NCBI GenBank assembly: GCA_015499995.1 | Contig: JADNRV010000134.1 | Location: 62,001-126,000 of the forward strand | DNA from: Flammula alnicola | Taxonomy: Eukaryota > Basidiomycota > Agaricomycetes > Agaricales > Strophariaceae | DNA length: 64,000 nucleotides | Direction of reading: 5' to 3' | In this document: piece after piece, positions 1 to 11,120 of the stretch | Layout: each line of letters starts with the position of its first letter | Position numbering within the stretch: the first letter of the stretch is position 1 | Position numbers and translations under genes: made by a program | The notes under the pieces: generated by a model | What the model was told of the DNA's origin: nothing | Databases searched by the model: none | What the model saw: the letters and a program-made list of their open reading frames with translations, nothing else

Positions 1-510
1 GCCAATATATGGCTCTATATGAGGTACGTTGGCCACATATTACGAAATGTCCCTCCCACTGATGTCGGCTTCAGCTGGAGAAATCCCCAGAGCAACTCCA
101 GTCTCTAGTCGCACGTTTGATGGAATGGTATAAGGCTTGGGCACCCCCAACAGAGTGAGTAACCTTTATAGTATGCGTTGTTTTACTCAACATTCCCATC
201 TAGGCTCGGTCCTACTTTATCCACGGCCTACACCCACAATTTCCAAACACGCCTATTTTCCTCCCTTCCACTTTCGTTTGCCCATGGTTTTAAGGAACTG
301 TGCACATCCCTTCTTGCGCCATCTGAGAATGGGACAAGCGAAGATGGAACGCTCACGATACAACGATGGGACCCGAATGCCCGCGCCCACACGGGTTTGT
401 GGAAACTCTTCAAGGCGCTCGGCCTTATCGACCGGTACGAGAGCGTCATCGCCAGCGTTGGGTATGAGTTTATCGAAGATCATGTGCTGAAGAACTGCAC
501 GGGCGAGTGG
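1..510 (+). pseudogene. 3'-truncated gene fragment, possibly Apc2/cullin-like
   Basis: The sequence enters the window in an open frame (ending ..WYKAWAPPT), has a 5' splice site near 161 and a 3' splice site near 204, and continues in frame to about 510. The second exon contains RYESVIASVGYEFIEDHV followed by a Cys and GEW, which resembles the N-terminal cullin-repeat region of anaphase-promoting-complex subunit 2. That resemblance is from memory and weak. After GEW the frame runs into a likely intron and then stops near 598, and no further coding sequence follows before the next gene on the other strand. The gene therefore seems to lose its cullin-homology half here, or to resume outside this locus. 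Confidence 0.35.
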
Positions 511-919
511 GTGAATTTTCACCTTTGGGCAAGGTTTCTTGTTTTTCTAACAATCTCCCGGGTCAATAGCACTCACTCGGTGTTTGCCTGCCAGAGGTGA
601 GAGCATAATTTCAATCATTCTTTCAATGACAAGGCAAGTCAAAAGAGTGACGCATTTTTCCGTCTGCCCAAATCCGCTTTATTTCGTTCTTGTGGACACA
701 TGGTCTGTTTTTCTAGTTTTCACGGTTTTCCATCGAGCATTCGAGCAAAATTACTATTTACAGATCATTATATACATTCCATCCGCCTCCACGTTACTTT
801 TGGTATTGTGAACGTTACCATTGCTTTTAAAATGTTCAACGTTAGTTCATTATTCTGTAAGCGTTGAGTCCAAGTCCAATATCTGAGGTGTAATCCAAAG
901 TTCCAATCATGCAGCGATA

Positions 920-3149
920 CTATGAGTTCGCTTCCTGTGTCTTGCGCGCCTGGCGCTTCGCGCGGAGCTCCTCGGCGAGGACAGTGTCGGGGTCGCGGTC
1001 CATGACCTCCGGCAGGAGTAAAGTGAAGACTGCGCGAAGAACCAAGATCAGCATCCGCTCGAAGATAGAGTATCAAGGGGGAGACGCACAAGCACCGAAG
1101 ATGCAGCATCCAACGAAGATCCAGAGGATGGCGGGGGTGCCGATGCGCTTGGACAGCGTGTTGAAGGCGAGCGCGGAGATGATGGCGCCGCACTTGCCCG
1201 CGGCGGTGGAGATGCCATGCGCGGTGGCACGGAAGCGCGTGGGGAAGACCTCGGCGGGGTAACACTAAAAGTGAACGTTAGACATGGGCGACGAAAGGGA
1301 AGGGAAAGTGACGCACATATGTCGTGGTGTTAGCGCCGAAGTTGAAGAAAAATTGGAGGAAGGCAAAGCACACGATGAAGGAGACCTTGCTGAGCTCGTA
1401 GAACCTGTCCGCAAGGATGCCCACTGAAGGCGATCAGAATACGAAGGGATGGAGCACGAGATAGGACATACGGAAGAGAGCAGCCAGCAGGAATCCCTGC
1501 ACCTGGATCCACTTGCGTCCGAGGAGCTCGATGGTGAGGACCGAGGCAAAGTATCCTGCGGAAATGAGTCAAACAAGAACGCGGAGAGGAAAGCAAGACA
1601 TACCGGGCACAAATCCGAGCGCGGTGATGATCATGCCACCCGTTGAGACCTTGAACAGTCTGTTCCAAGGAGTCCCGGTCTTTCCATCATAGCCAATTTG
1701 TTGGAGCACGATGTTCTGGTTGAGATTGATACCGTAGAAACTGAAACATATGAGCACGCGTAGTCAATGACATAAAGCGAACTTACGCAATATCGAGCAA
1801 GAACCAGCACATGCAAGTGCCGATGAGCAGCTTCGCATGACGCCATTCAGAGAAATACTTGAGGAACTCTGTACACGATGTAAGTATATCGAGAACAGAC
1901 GAGGAAGAAATGCACACACCCTTGAAGTGTGCCGGCTTCTTGACGACCATCTCCACCGGTGCCGTCTCCTCGTCGATCTTCTGGTTGGAGGATTTGTCGT
2001 CGAGAGATGCGTCCTCAGGTTTCTCGTTCTGCATGCGGAGCTCCTCGGCACACTGGGCCTGCTTGAGCCTGTCGATGTCGTCCGCGGCCTCATTGGCGTG
2101 GTCTTGATGCTCCATCTTCTGCGCCTTGAGGTAGCGCGTCGACTCGGGAAGCGTGAGGTGGTGGTAAAGAGCACCGAAGGCGGGAATGAGGGAGATGCCG
2201 ACGACGATACGCCAAACTAGGAAGGTCAAAAATAAGCAGGGAAACAAAGCGAAAGAGGACAATTGTGTACCTCCATCGACCTTGGATGTGTGCCCGCCAT
2301 TTTCCATGGTGCCCTTATAGCCCACAAGGACGATGATGGTGGCGAGAGAACCGACGAAGGATCCCCAACCTTGGTTGGAGAAGATGTACGCCAACATGGT
2401 GCCGCGCTTGCGGATGTTGGCGCGGTCGGAGGTGATAGAGGCGGACATGGGATAATCTCCACCCACGCCGATGCCGAGCAGGATATGGAAAACCCCCAGA
2501 TAGATGAGGCAGGAGTCGGGTTTGAGGGTGCCGGTAGGGGTGGTGAGGGTGAGGATGGTCGCGAGAATGATGAGCATGAGTTCTTTGCCATCTAAAAAAG
2601 TTAGAGACGAAGCAGAAGAGAAAGGCGGAGCCTCAACTCACAGACAGCCTTGCGTCCTAGCGAATCGGCGGCGTAACCTAAGAACGAACATATGAGGTTA
2701 TGTAATAGGAGAAAAGAAAAAAACGAGCTCACCAAAAGCGAATTGGCCGATGACCGAGCGAATGTTGGCTCCCGCTTGACGAAACCCTCGAGATTGGTGG
2801 GCAGATGCCCACCTTCATAGAGACGGTATTGAAGCATGGTGGTGACAGGCTAATAGACGCCCAAAGGTCAGGATTGACGCAACATGATGGTTCAGAAGAA
2901 CGTACGTTGATGATGAACAGATCATACGCTATCAAACAGTGAGCACGTGGTCGCCGATACAATGAAGCGGGTAGAAAAGAGTTCATATTTACCATCCAGA
3001 AAAAATCCAACACCAGCGATCCCGAGCAGCTTGACCTCGCTGAATGTCAGTACGAACGCAGGGCGGCCATCCTCACGCTCGAATTCTTCCAGCTCTGCAC
3101 GGTGCTGAGCAGACTGGGTCAGCGTGATTGGGTGAGCCGTTTCCGCCAT
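920..3149 (-). CDS. High-affinity inorganic phosphate permease (Pho84 family, MFS)
   Basis: A plasma-membrane proton/phosphate symporter of the major facilitator superfamily is encoded in about ten short exons from ATG at 3149 to TAG at 920-922. Family signatures in order are [15 protein letters not shown] (joined across the first intron), [55 protein letters not shown], a Lys/Glu-rich central loop, [42 protein letters not shown] and a short charged tail. Length and order fit Pho84/Pho-5. One defect is clear: in exon 3, near 2773-2778, one base is missing after NLEGFVK. The expected [15 protein letters not shown] is readable only in the +1 frame, while both flanking introns keep the original phase. 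So either the allele is broken or the assembly lost a base. Confidence 0.9.
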
Positions 3150-3609
3150 GGGGAGTCTGCAAAGAGGTCAGAACCGCAGTTTTAAAGGGAAAAGGGGATA
3201 TACTGACAACGAGGAGGAGGGGGGTTGAGATGAGATGAGATTTATGATCGTGTGCCGTTAAATGTGAGGTCAATTTTCGATTATCGGAAGGGACCTTGCC
3301 TCCGTGATGATGGGCGATCTCACCCGGCAGTTCGGCGCTGTCTTCTCCTGGGTGGTGCTTTGCACACGGGTCTGGACTGGACGCGTTATCATTATTTCGA
3401 CTCTCGAGTTTGGGGCATTTGGTCTTGTACATAAGAGCGTCCGGTTTGGAGTCTGCAGTATTGAGTACATCTAGACTGAGCGCACAACTGCAACTGCGCA
3501 CTAAGGCGCCTTATATTATATTAACGAAAATACGACGATACCCGTTTGCTGAGCTTTCTACAGAGGTCTACCAAGAAACGTCGCAGCATTCAACCTCAAA
3601 CCCGTAGCC
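3150..3609. other. Intergenic/promoter region of the phosphate permease
   Basis: This stretch lies upstream of the permease ATG and downstream of the J-protein stop. No gene is supported. Open frames here are short and lack splice logic or known motifs. Confidence 0.4.
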
Positions 3610-6600
3610 TCACTTCTGCCCTGCTTGGAAAGCAATCCATGCCTCATTCAGCGTACCGAAGACACCATTAGCGAGCATGCATTGCTCCACGGTCGAATTT
3701 GATGCATTGAGCTGTTCAACAAAATTGGGTCAGTAATGGTGATGCCCACTTAACAAGGATGGCGGATACGATAAACGAGAGGAAAAAGAAGTCGTGCATA
3801 AGGTGCAGGTATTGAGAAAGCAAGAAGAAAAATAGCGATGTATGAAACGAAGTATAGTACGGAACGAAATACAGTGCGGGTAGAAAATAATGAAAAGCCA
3901 AGGACGCGCAAAGACACTCACTTTATCAGGATGAACCTTCCCAATTGCTCTCACGTAGCCCTTCTTGACCTGGGCCGGCGTAAGCAAGTCTCCCAATCCA
4001 TTCACTTTAACACCTCCTCGCAGTATCTCCTCCCACAGGACGACATCGAGACTGGCTAATAAAGCGTGGATGTTGGTCTCTTTCCCCGTGCGCCACGCAT
4101 TTAGGCGAGCGTCGACAGAGTCCTTAAGGCTATGTTTGAGGATGTTGTCGGCTTCAGCTTGGGCGTTGCTGGATCGGAGGGCACGAAGGGCTTGCGAGGG
4201 CGTGGGGTCGCTGACAACAGGTTTGGGCTTCGGCTTGGGTCGTGAAATGGGTTTTGAAGCTTGGTTAGGCGTAGAGGCAGATGATACAGAAACGGCACTT
4301 CCAGCAACAGTAGTAGCACCGTCGACCATCCTCCGACACCGCCCCGCACCTCTTACAGCTTCTCTTCGCACCCCCTCAGCGACCCATTGAGCTCCTGCCC
4401 CACTTCCAGCTAAGAACTCCCAGTCCTTTCCGGCTTCGCTCCATTTCTCTCGCCCCTCCCAAGCCTCTGTGCGCCTCCTCAACGCCTTCACGTATCCGTC
4501 ACATAAATCCACGCCCAGCCCTTGCGGGTGTGCCCACCCCGCCTCGTTAGCCTTGGACTGTCCACTAGAGATAACCTCTTTGGGCTCAATCGCAGGCGAC
4601 CATACGGTCGTCCGCGGACCATCCGACACCGAGCCCGCGAGGCCGAAAGAATCGGCCTCGGACGAAGCACTGCTACCGCCAACAATGACTCCCCCCAATG
4701 CTTTAGTACAGTCCTCGCCTGCAGCGACGTATTCTCCCGTCTTCAACCTGGCCAGCGCGCGATTCGTGTACAGCGGCACCAACAGGAGATGGCCGTCGGG
4801 CATGGCGCTGATCGCCAGGCTGTACAACTCCGCCGCAGATCCGTATTGGCCGAGTTTGAACTGCTCTGTACCGGCGGATTTGTGTTTCAGAGCTTGCGTG
4901 ATAGCAGCAGGCGATGCGGTAGGGAGATCTCGCGGTCGCGCACGGTTGATCGGTAGAGTCGATGTGGGGGTGGGTCTATTTGAGAAAGAGGAAGTAGATG
5001 ATTGGCGTATGTTGGGCTTTGTGTTCGTTGCCGGAGCAGGGGGTTGACGGTGCTTGACGCCGGTGTTTGAGTCGAAGGAATGGCATCCGAGAAGAGATCC
5101 ACTTCATGTACTTCCTCCTGGATGTATACGTCAACTCGCGATTCCTGGGTTGTCGACTCCAGAGCAGGCGAGTGTAAATCCTTGAACCCAACTTCCTCCT
5201 CGTCGCTGATGTGCAACGACTCCTGCATCCACTTCGGTCGTCCGTCCATTCTGGGACCACTAGCCCCGCCTCTAGCGCCCCTACGAGAACCAGATGCGAA
5301 ACCATCCACAGGTCCGGTGCTCGCTGCACGTTCCTCGTAAGCTTTAACCACCTTCTCCTTCCCTTCCTTCCAGAACGCGCTCGCCTTGCTGAAGACGCTG
5401 AGTCCGATCTCTGATGCTTGCAAAAGCAGCTTATCAGCATGCTCTTGAATGTCGGACACCACAGCACCGCTCGAAGTCGATCCTTCTCCTTCGCGGCGCA
5501 GACGTTCAAGTTCCCGTTCCTTTCGTTCTCGTTCGCGCTCTTTCTGACCTTTCGGTGCACCGCGGACTCGAGCGGGGTGGGATGGAGGAGGAGGAGATTC
5601 GCGAGGTCTCTGAAGTTCGTTGTCGTGGGGCCGTTCTCGCTCTGCTCCTTCGGCGGTCGTGATTCTGTTGGACCCACCACCATCACCCAATAGACTCTCC
5701 AAAGCGGCCTGGACGTCTATGCCATTGCTCGTCGCAGCCAGAGCCTTCTTCGCCTGCTGGACGGAAAATCCCATCTCTACAATTTGGCCGAGGATGTGGG
5801 GTGGAGGCGAAGGCGGAGAGACTGTCAATTTCGCTTGGCATTGGTGCTTTCAGGATTTCGAGGGCTGGGAGACGCTGTGTTAGGATCCTGAAAAGATAAA
5901 AGAATGTATAGATTAGTTTGTTAGTTCGCGTGTTGATAGAAGAATATCACGCACTCGTCCCGTCCGCCTCTCGCCAACATGTGCTCTGACAACTTCTACC
6001 GGCTTGCTTAGCATGCCTAGAATATCGTCTTCGTCGTGGTGTACTGCTGCGACGCCGGATTTCGCACTAAACGCATCATTGTCCAACAACCCTCGACCGA
6101 TATCTCGTCCGTATCCACTCCTATGCTGCCCGTCTATAGTTGAAGCGAGATCGTCATCGTCCAGGTCCAGCAAGCCTCGCCCCTGCCCTGAGTGGTGGCT
6201 ATGACCATGGCGACGATGACCATGGTGATGGTGTCGTCGCTGTTCTCTGAATGGGTCGCTGAGAGTCGGGTTGTGTGCGTAGCTGCGGTGTTGATCTGGC
6301 ACTTGCGTTCGTGGGTGCATTCTTCGAAGCAGAGGCGCTGGAGGCAGCTCCAGCACCAAAATCACCAAGGCCCCAATCGTCTTCGATTGCTGACGAGGCA
6401 CGTTGTTTGGAAGCTGACGATGATGTGGTCCCGAATCCCACGAATCCACTTCCACCAACTGATTCTAAACCCGCCCATGCCGACGAATCGTGCCCCTGCA
6501 CTTGCGCGAGCTGCTTCTGCGGAACCGAAGATCCGTGCTGGCGTTGCTTTGCCTCCAGAGCGAGACGAGCTGCTAGCGTCATGGACGCATTTCCATTGGA

Positions 6601-6957
6601 GTTGCTAGCGGACGTGAAAAGGTCCCCAAAGGCATCTCCTGAACTTGGTGTTGCGGGTTTGGTGGGCGGTACGGGGGTTCTTCGACTCGACCTCACTCCT
6701 CCGGTTGACAAGGATGACAAAGAGGGAGTTATGGAGCGTGAAGAAGGGGCGGATGTATTGAGCGACAATGAACTCGCGCCATATCTCGGAGTTGTGGATC
6801 CTGAAGACGCAAGGAGGGAAAATACGTCTGGTTTTGAAGAGTTGGCGGAAGAAGAATATGGCGGTGCTGCGGAGGAAGCTGAAGAGAGGGTTTGAGGTTT
6901 GGATTTGGGTGGAAGAGGCGCTGATGAAGACCACAAATCCTCGAATGAATCGGACAT
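3610..6957 (-). CDS. Auxilin-like clathrin-uncoating J-domain protein (UBA-TPR-J, Swa2 type)
   Basis: The protein starts MSDSFEDLW at 6957 and has a long Ser/Pro/Ala-rich N-terminus with DWGLGDFG and SDPF motifs of the clathrin/adaptor-binding kind. A UBA domain follows (ILGQIVEMGFSVQQAKKAL, near 5800-5690), then a basic linker, one TPR unit (LGQYGSAAELYSLAISAMP and TNRALARLKTGEY, near 4870-4740) and a C-terminal J domain. The J domain joins across an intron as VRAIGKVHPDK then LNASNSTVEQ, keeps the HPD triad, and ends at TGA 3610-3612. Swa2/auxilin recruits Hsc70 to clathrin coats through this J domain. The frame changes near 6200-6300 and near 5030-5080 without an obvious intron, so one or two single-base indels are likely. 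The gene is divergent from the G-alpha gene. Confidence 0.82.
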
Positions 6958-7394
6958 GCGGTGTATACTTGGAGGACCTGGGTAGATGGGTTGATATTCT
7001 AATGGTTTATCGATATCTGTTACAAATAGATCAGTGGAAATAAAAATGTGAGACTGGAAATTGATACACGTACTGTCCGCCTTTCGTGTTACTCCGGCAG
7101 TACGACGTGTTCCTGTTTTCGAGTACGATGAAAATTGGGGACGTATATAATAAAGCAAGTTAGGACGTACATACTTTCTACAATGTTGACGGCGTCGCGT
7201 TGCGGTCAAAGTGGGGTTTACACTATATATAGATCGACTGTCATCTATTATTTGGTCTGTCGTGAGAGACTAATTAAACCGTACATAATATGTCGTTGCT
7301 GTAATCTGCCAGATGTCCCCACGTAAGCCCAGACCTAATATTTCAATGGCAGACACCTCGACAACGTCTCTCTCAACCACCACCCTACCCAACT
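6958..7394. promoter_or_regulatory. Divergent promoter between auxilin-like and G-alpha genes
   Basis: The two start codons face away from each other across 437 bp. The part nearest the G-alpha ATG is CT/CA-rich, as is usual for basidiomycete 5' leaders. No specific operator is claimed. Confidence 0.4.
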
Positions 7395-8972
7395 ATGGGC
7401 GGCTGCATCTCTACGGTAGATCGTTCCGGGAAGGAACGGTCAGACCTTATTGACAAGCAAATAGAGGAGGATTGCAAGCGCTTTAAGCGCGAGTGTAAAA
7501 TCCTGCTTCTAGGTGAGCCAATCTCGTCATTTTCGTTTCTCCGTTTCTCTCACGTTTGGTTTCTCGTCAGGCGCTGGGGAGTCGGGGAAGAGTACCATCG
7601 TCAAACAGATGAAGATTATTCACCAGGACGGTTTCTCTGATACGGAGCTTGCGGAATATCGACCAGTGGTCTACAAGAATGTTCTCGATTCGGCGCAGCA
7701 GGTCGTTGTTTACATGAAGAAGATCGGGTTTGAATGCGTAGAATACTCAAATAGGGTACATCCACCCCTTCTTTCCCCCTTTCTTGTTTATTTTCATTCT
7801 TGTTTGTCTGATACTTTCATACCAAAGGCGCTCGCAGACGAGGTCCTCGATTTCCGTCTCGATACAACGAGCAGCGCACCCTATTTCCCTCCAGAGATCG
7901 CTGAAGCCATCCACAAGCTCTGGAAAGACTCCATCATCCCTAAAATGATGGATGGACACTCGTCCGACTTCTACCTCATGGATTCCGCCGCTTAGTAGGG
8001 TCTCCTTTTTCCTCTGACAAAACCTCTCTGACTCATCATTCTCTCCCAGTTTCTTCGAGGAGGTGCTACGCATAGGTTCTCCAGGCTACCTACCCAACGA
8101 GACAGATGTCCTCAGAGCTCGACGAAAAAGCGAAGCAATCACGGAAACTCGATTTACCATGGGTCAACTTTCGTGAGTACCGTATCCTATTTTCTTTTTC
8201 GGACGATGCACATGGTCAACTTCATTCTGGTCTCGGCGTCCTCTTCTTGGTGTCCTTCCTTGCGATACCGGCTCCAACGTCGAAGGGTTCTTACTTTTTC
8301 TTTCATCACAAGAGGAACTCACTATCCCTCTGGCAGAATACACATGTTCGATGTCGGAGGCCAGCGGTCGGAGAGAACAAAATGGATTCACTGCTTCGAA
8401 TCCGTGACCTCAATTATCTTCTGCACGGCTTTGAGCGAGTATGATCAGGTGCTACTAGAAGAGAAGACACAAGTATGTCGTATGCCTCTTATTTTATCGA
8501 TCCGCACTCATCTTTGATGCAGAATCGCATGCAGGAGTCCCTCATCCTCTTTGAATCTGTCATCAACTCGCGCTGGTTCCTTCGAACCTCAATAATCTTG
8601 TTCCTGAACAAGATTGATGTCTTCAAGAACAAGGTACCAAAGGTACGTGTGCTAGCTCTGCGGTAATATGGCGTAAACATCTGACGATTGGCTTGATAGG
8701 TGTCGTTGGAACGATATTTCCCGGACTACCATGGTGGTCCCGATATTAACAAGGCGGCGAAATATATCCTGTGGAAGTTTATGCAGGCGAACCGGGCTCG
8801 ACTGAGCATATACCCACAGTAAGTATCACCTTCTGTCTTTTTTTCAATTGGTAACTGATTGATTTCCGCTAGTCTGACGCAAGCAACAGACACGATGAAC
8901 ATTCGACTAGTGTTCGCCGCTGTTAAGGAGACAATCCTACAAAATGCCTTGAAGGACTCGGGAATTTTATGA
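7395..8972 (+). CDS. Heterotrimeric G protein alpha subunit, fungal class III (Gpa3-like)
   Basis: Eight exons (7395-7512, 7571-7755, 7828-7994, 8050-8172, 8337-8472, 8523-8642, 8700-8818, 8873-8972) sum to 1068 nt, a 355-residue protein. It starts MGGCIS, giving an N-myristoyl Gly2 and a palmitoyl Cys4. Nucleotide-binding motifs are GAGESGKST (P loop), DVGGQRSER (switch II), FLNKIDVF (guanine ring) and TQATDT. The C-terminus ALKDSGIL is typical of class III alpha subunits that feed cAMP signalling. It acts at the plasma membrane between pheromone or nutrient receptors and adenylate cyclase. Switch I is unusual: after DVLRAR the usual (T/V)KTTGI is RKSEAI, so the Mg-binding Thr is Ser and the following Thr-Gly is Glu-Ala. 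All introns have GT..AG ends and the frame is intact. Confidence 0.95.
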
Positions 8973-9327
8973 TCCGGTTACTTTTCATCCTTTTTCTCCC
9001 ACTCTTTTCCTCTCGTTGTATATAGATTTGTCGGGTTGTCATTGCTCTCTTTCGCTTGGTGAGTTTCCTTTCCTTTCTTCATTTCCTCGACATCATTTTC
9101 ATGATGCTTGTCAATCATAGTTGAGGTTATACCTCATTTGTTGTGATCTGTCATCCATCTTGTTTGCCGTAGAGGCGGCGTTCTCACTTCACTATTCCAT
9201 TCAACACTGTTACTGATTCTCTTCGTCATCCTAGGTCTCTCATGTACATCATGCTCGCTCGTTCACCCTCTTCTGCATCACATCAATGTCTCAGCATTTT
9301 GTCCCGATCCCTTCACTTGTCTCATCA
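8973..9327. other. 3' flank of G-alpha gene
   Basis: AT- and CT-rich sequence with no supported gene. It runs into a hAT-like repeat remnant. Confidence 0.4.
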
Positions 9328-9619
9328 CCATGTTCGTTGTTGTCAGCGGCGGCTGGGGCGGAGGTTGGGTTTGAGTTGGGTTTGAGGATGTGGTGGTGGT
9401 GGGAAGAAGGAAGTTCGATTCAGAGTTGCGCAGTCATTTCGCCCGCAATATGCCAGACCAATATTGATTTCAAACTCCAATGCCGCACTGCTGGCGGTAC
9501 CCTTATACCCGCCTCACGGGTATGGGTTTGGCTGTGGTACAGATTTTCGTACCCGTACCCGTACCCCTGCTGTTTGTTGCCTGTACCCGCACGGGTTTCT
9601 GTACCCGTGTCGATCACTA
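9328..9619 (-). mobile_element. Truncated hAT-like non-autonomous element with GGGTAC repeats
   Basis: Read on the minus strand this begins TAGTGATCGACACGGGTAC at 9619 and carries runs of GGGTACGGGTACGGG. It aligns by eye with the start of the complete element at 21070-21992, including CCCGTGAGGCGGGTA-like sequence and the stretch around CTGGGGCGGAGGT. The other terminal repeat and a second copy of the flanking GTGTCACC are absent, so its far end is deleted. It sits exactly where the carboxylesterase reading frame ends. Confidence 0.65.
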
Positions 9620-9627
9620 GTGTCACC

Positions 9628-10561
9628 CTATCCGATTGATTGTGCAATCGCACGCTTGAATGGGACTGGTTTCGAACCTTTAACCTTGTCAATATCCTGA
9701 GGCTTGGAAGACGAGCAGCAAAGGCGCAACGAACCTCCATAAGCTACGACCTGCATCATGACCGAAGCACCACCTGCACTTTCACCAGAAATGGAGACAT
9801 TTTCGGGATCACCCCCAAACGCTGATATGTGGCGTTGTATCCACTCCAACCCTGCGCGTTGGTCAAGAAGCCCAGCGTTCAAATCACCATCTTGAGCCAC
9901 TTGAGGGCCTCCCAAGAAACCAAGAATGCCAAGGCAGTATGTGATGGAAACTCCTATTACCCCTCCAGGATGTTGGGCGACACAGTCGTACATGGGAAAT
10001 CCTTGTGGTGTCTGTCTTCACGTCAATGCAAATCGTATGAGAAAAGATGCAATCATACACCATAATAGAATCCCCCACCCTAGTAATAACTTGTCAATTG
10101 AGACATTCGAAATATATCTTCAACTTCAAAGCGGAACATACATGTATGTAAACGACAACAGGGAGTTTATCGCCTGCGGTGGCGTTTGTGGGTTTCCATA
10201 TATTCAACGTCAGACAATCTGCAACAGAGTTCGTTCAAAGCACATAGCTAGAGGAATGGGATTGCATAGCTTCAGATCCTATTCCTGGGACTGCAGGACG
10301 TTGAATGCACGGAGGCCCCCAGTTTCTCGCATCGGTGACCTCTTGTGTCGATCCATGCTCATTCAACGGTTGAGGTGCCCTGAAGCGGAGGTTTCCAAGT
10401 GGAGGTTGAGCATATGGGATGTCCCCAAAGAAGGTGACGGGACTGTTGGATACGCCTGCAGGTGAAGTTGAATTTCCTGCAAAAGCAGCGTATCCAAGGC
10501 TGACTACCGGCCCAAGTGAGGAGGTAAGAGATGCAAGAGTTGTCTTCGCATAACCGTGCAA
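9628..10561 (-). pseudogene. Truncated type B carboxylesterase/lipase
   Basis: Recognisable alpha/beta-hydrolase blocks are [97 protein letters not shown] (nucleophile Ser in GESAGG) and PFKRAIAQSIG. They are joined by introns of about 50-60 bp. The family is normally about 530-560 residues, and only the first 45 percent is here. The frame then hits TAG next to a hAT-like remnant, so the acid and His of the triad are missing. No signal peptide is seen at the 5' end. The donor after GIGSE reads CTATGC where GTATGC is expected, so that splice site is probably dead. Confidence 0.85.
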
Positions 10562-10577
10562 TAAAATTTCTGTCCAA

Positions 10578-10903
10578 GGACGCCTGGCCGATTTAGCATC
10601 GCCAGGCGCTCCGCTTTGCTATAAAGAAACCTGTGTGAATTCCTAACGCCCGAGCCATCATTGGACGCTCAAGCTAGCCCCGGCCCGTCGCAAGCGTGGC
10701 GCTCCCGCTTACCGTACCGGCCCGCAGTTCGCCATGCAATACCAGAGCGTTCTGCGCAGGGCAAGGAGATGTCATGGGCCAGCCAAATATGTGGAGAATT
10801 GGCTTCCAAGTGTCGCAGGGAGTGCGCGATGTAGCAGAAAACTGGAAATCGTGAAAATCATTAGCGAATCCCGAGCTACCCTCAACCCACTTTTGAGATT
10901 TGA
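10578..10903. other. Unannotated stretch between esterase fragment and MULE 1
   Basis: It includes a GC-rich part (10580-10740) and AT-rich sequence. I see no gene or clear repeat boundary in it. Confidence 0.3.
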
Positions 10904-11120
10904 ACTCGAACTCTAATTCTCAGAATAGGCATTAGGTATTTTTAGTTCCGGCGCATTTCGGCAAGTCAAGGAAGACATGTGCAATGTTGCTGTCGGCATT
11001 CCCTGGCATTCCTGACTGTGCTCTCGATCTGTCGACCGGTTCTTCGTTCTATTATACTGCCTGGTGCGGTAGGGGCACCCGCCCTTCTCACATATCTCTG
11101 GAACGCGTTTGGAACGCGCG

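Noticed and set aside
9286..9700. Overlapping open frames on both strands as genes
   Set aside because: They arise from the GGGTAC repeat arrays of the hAT remnant.
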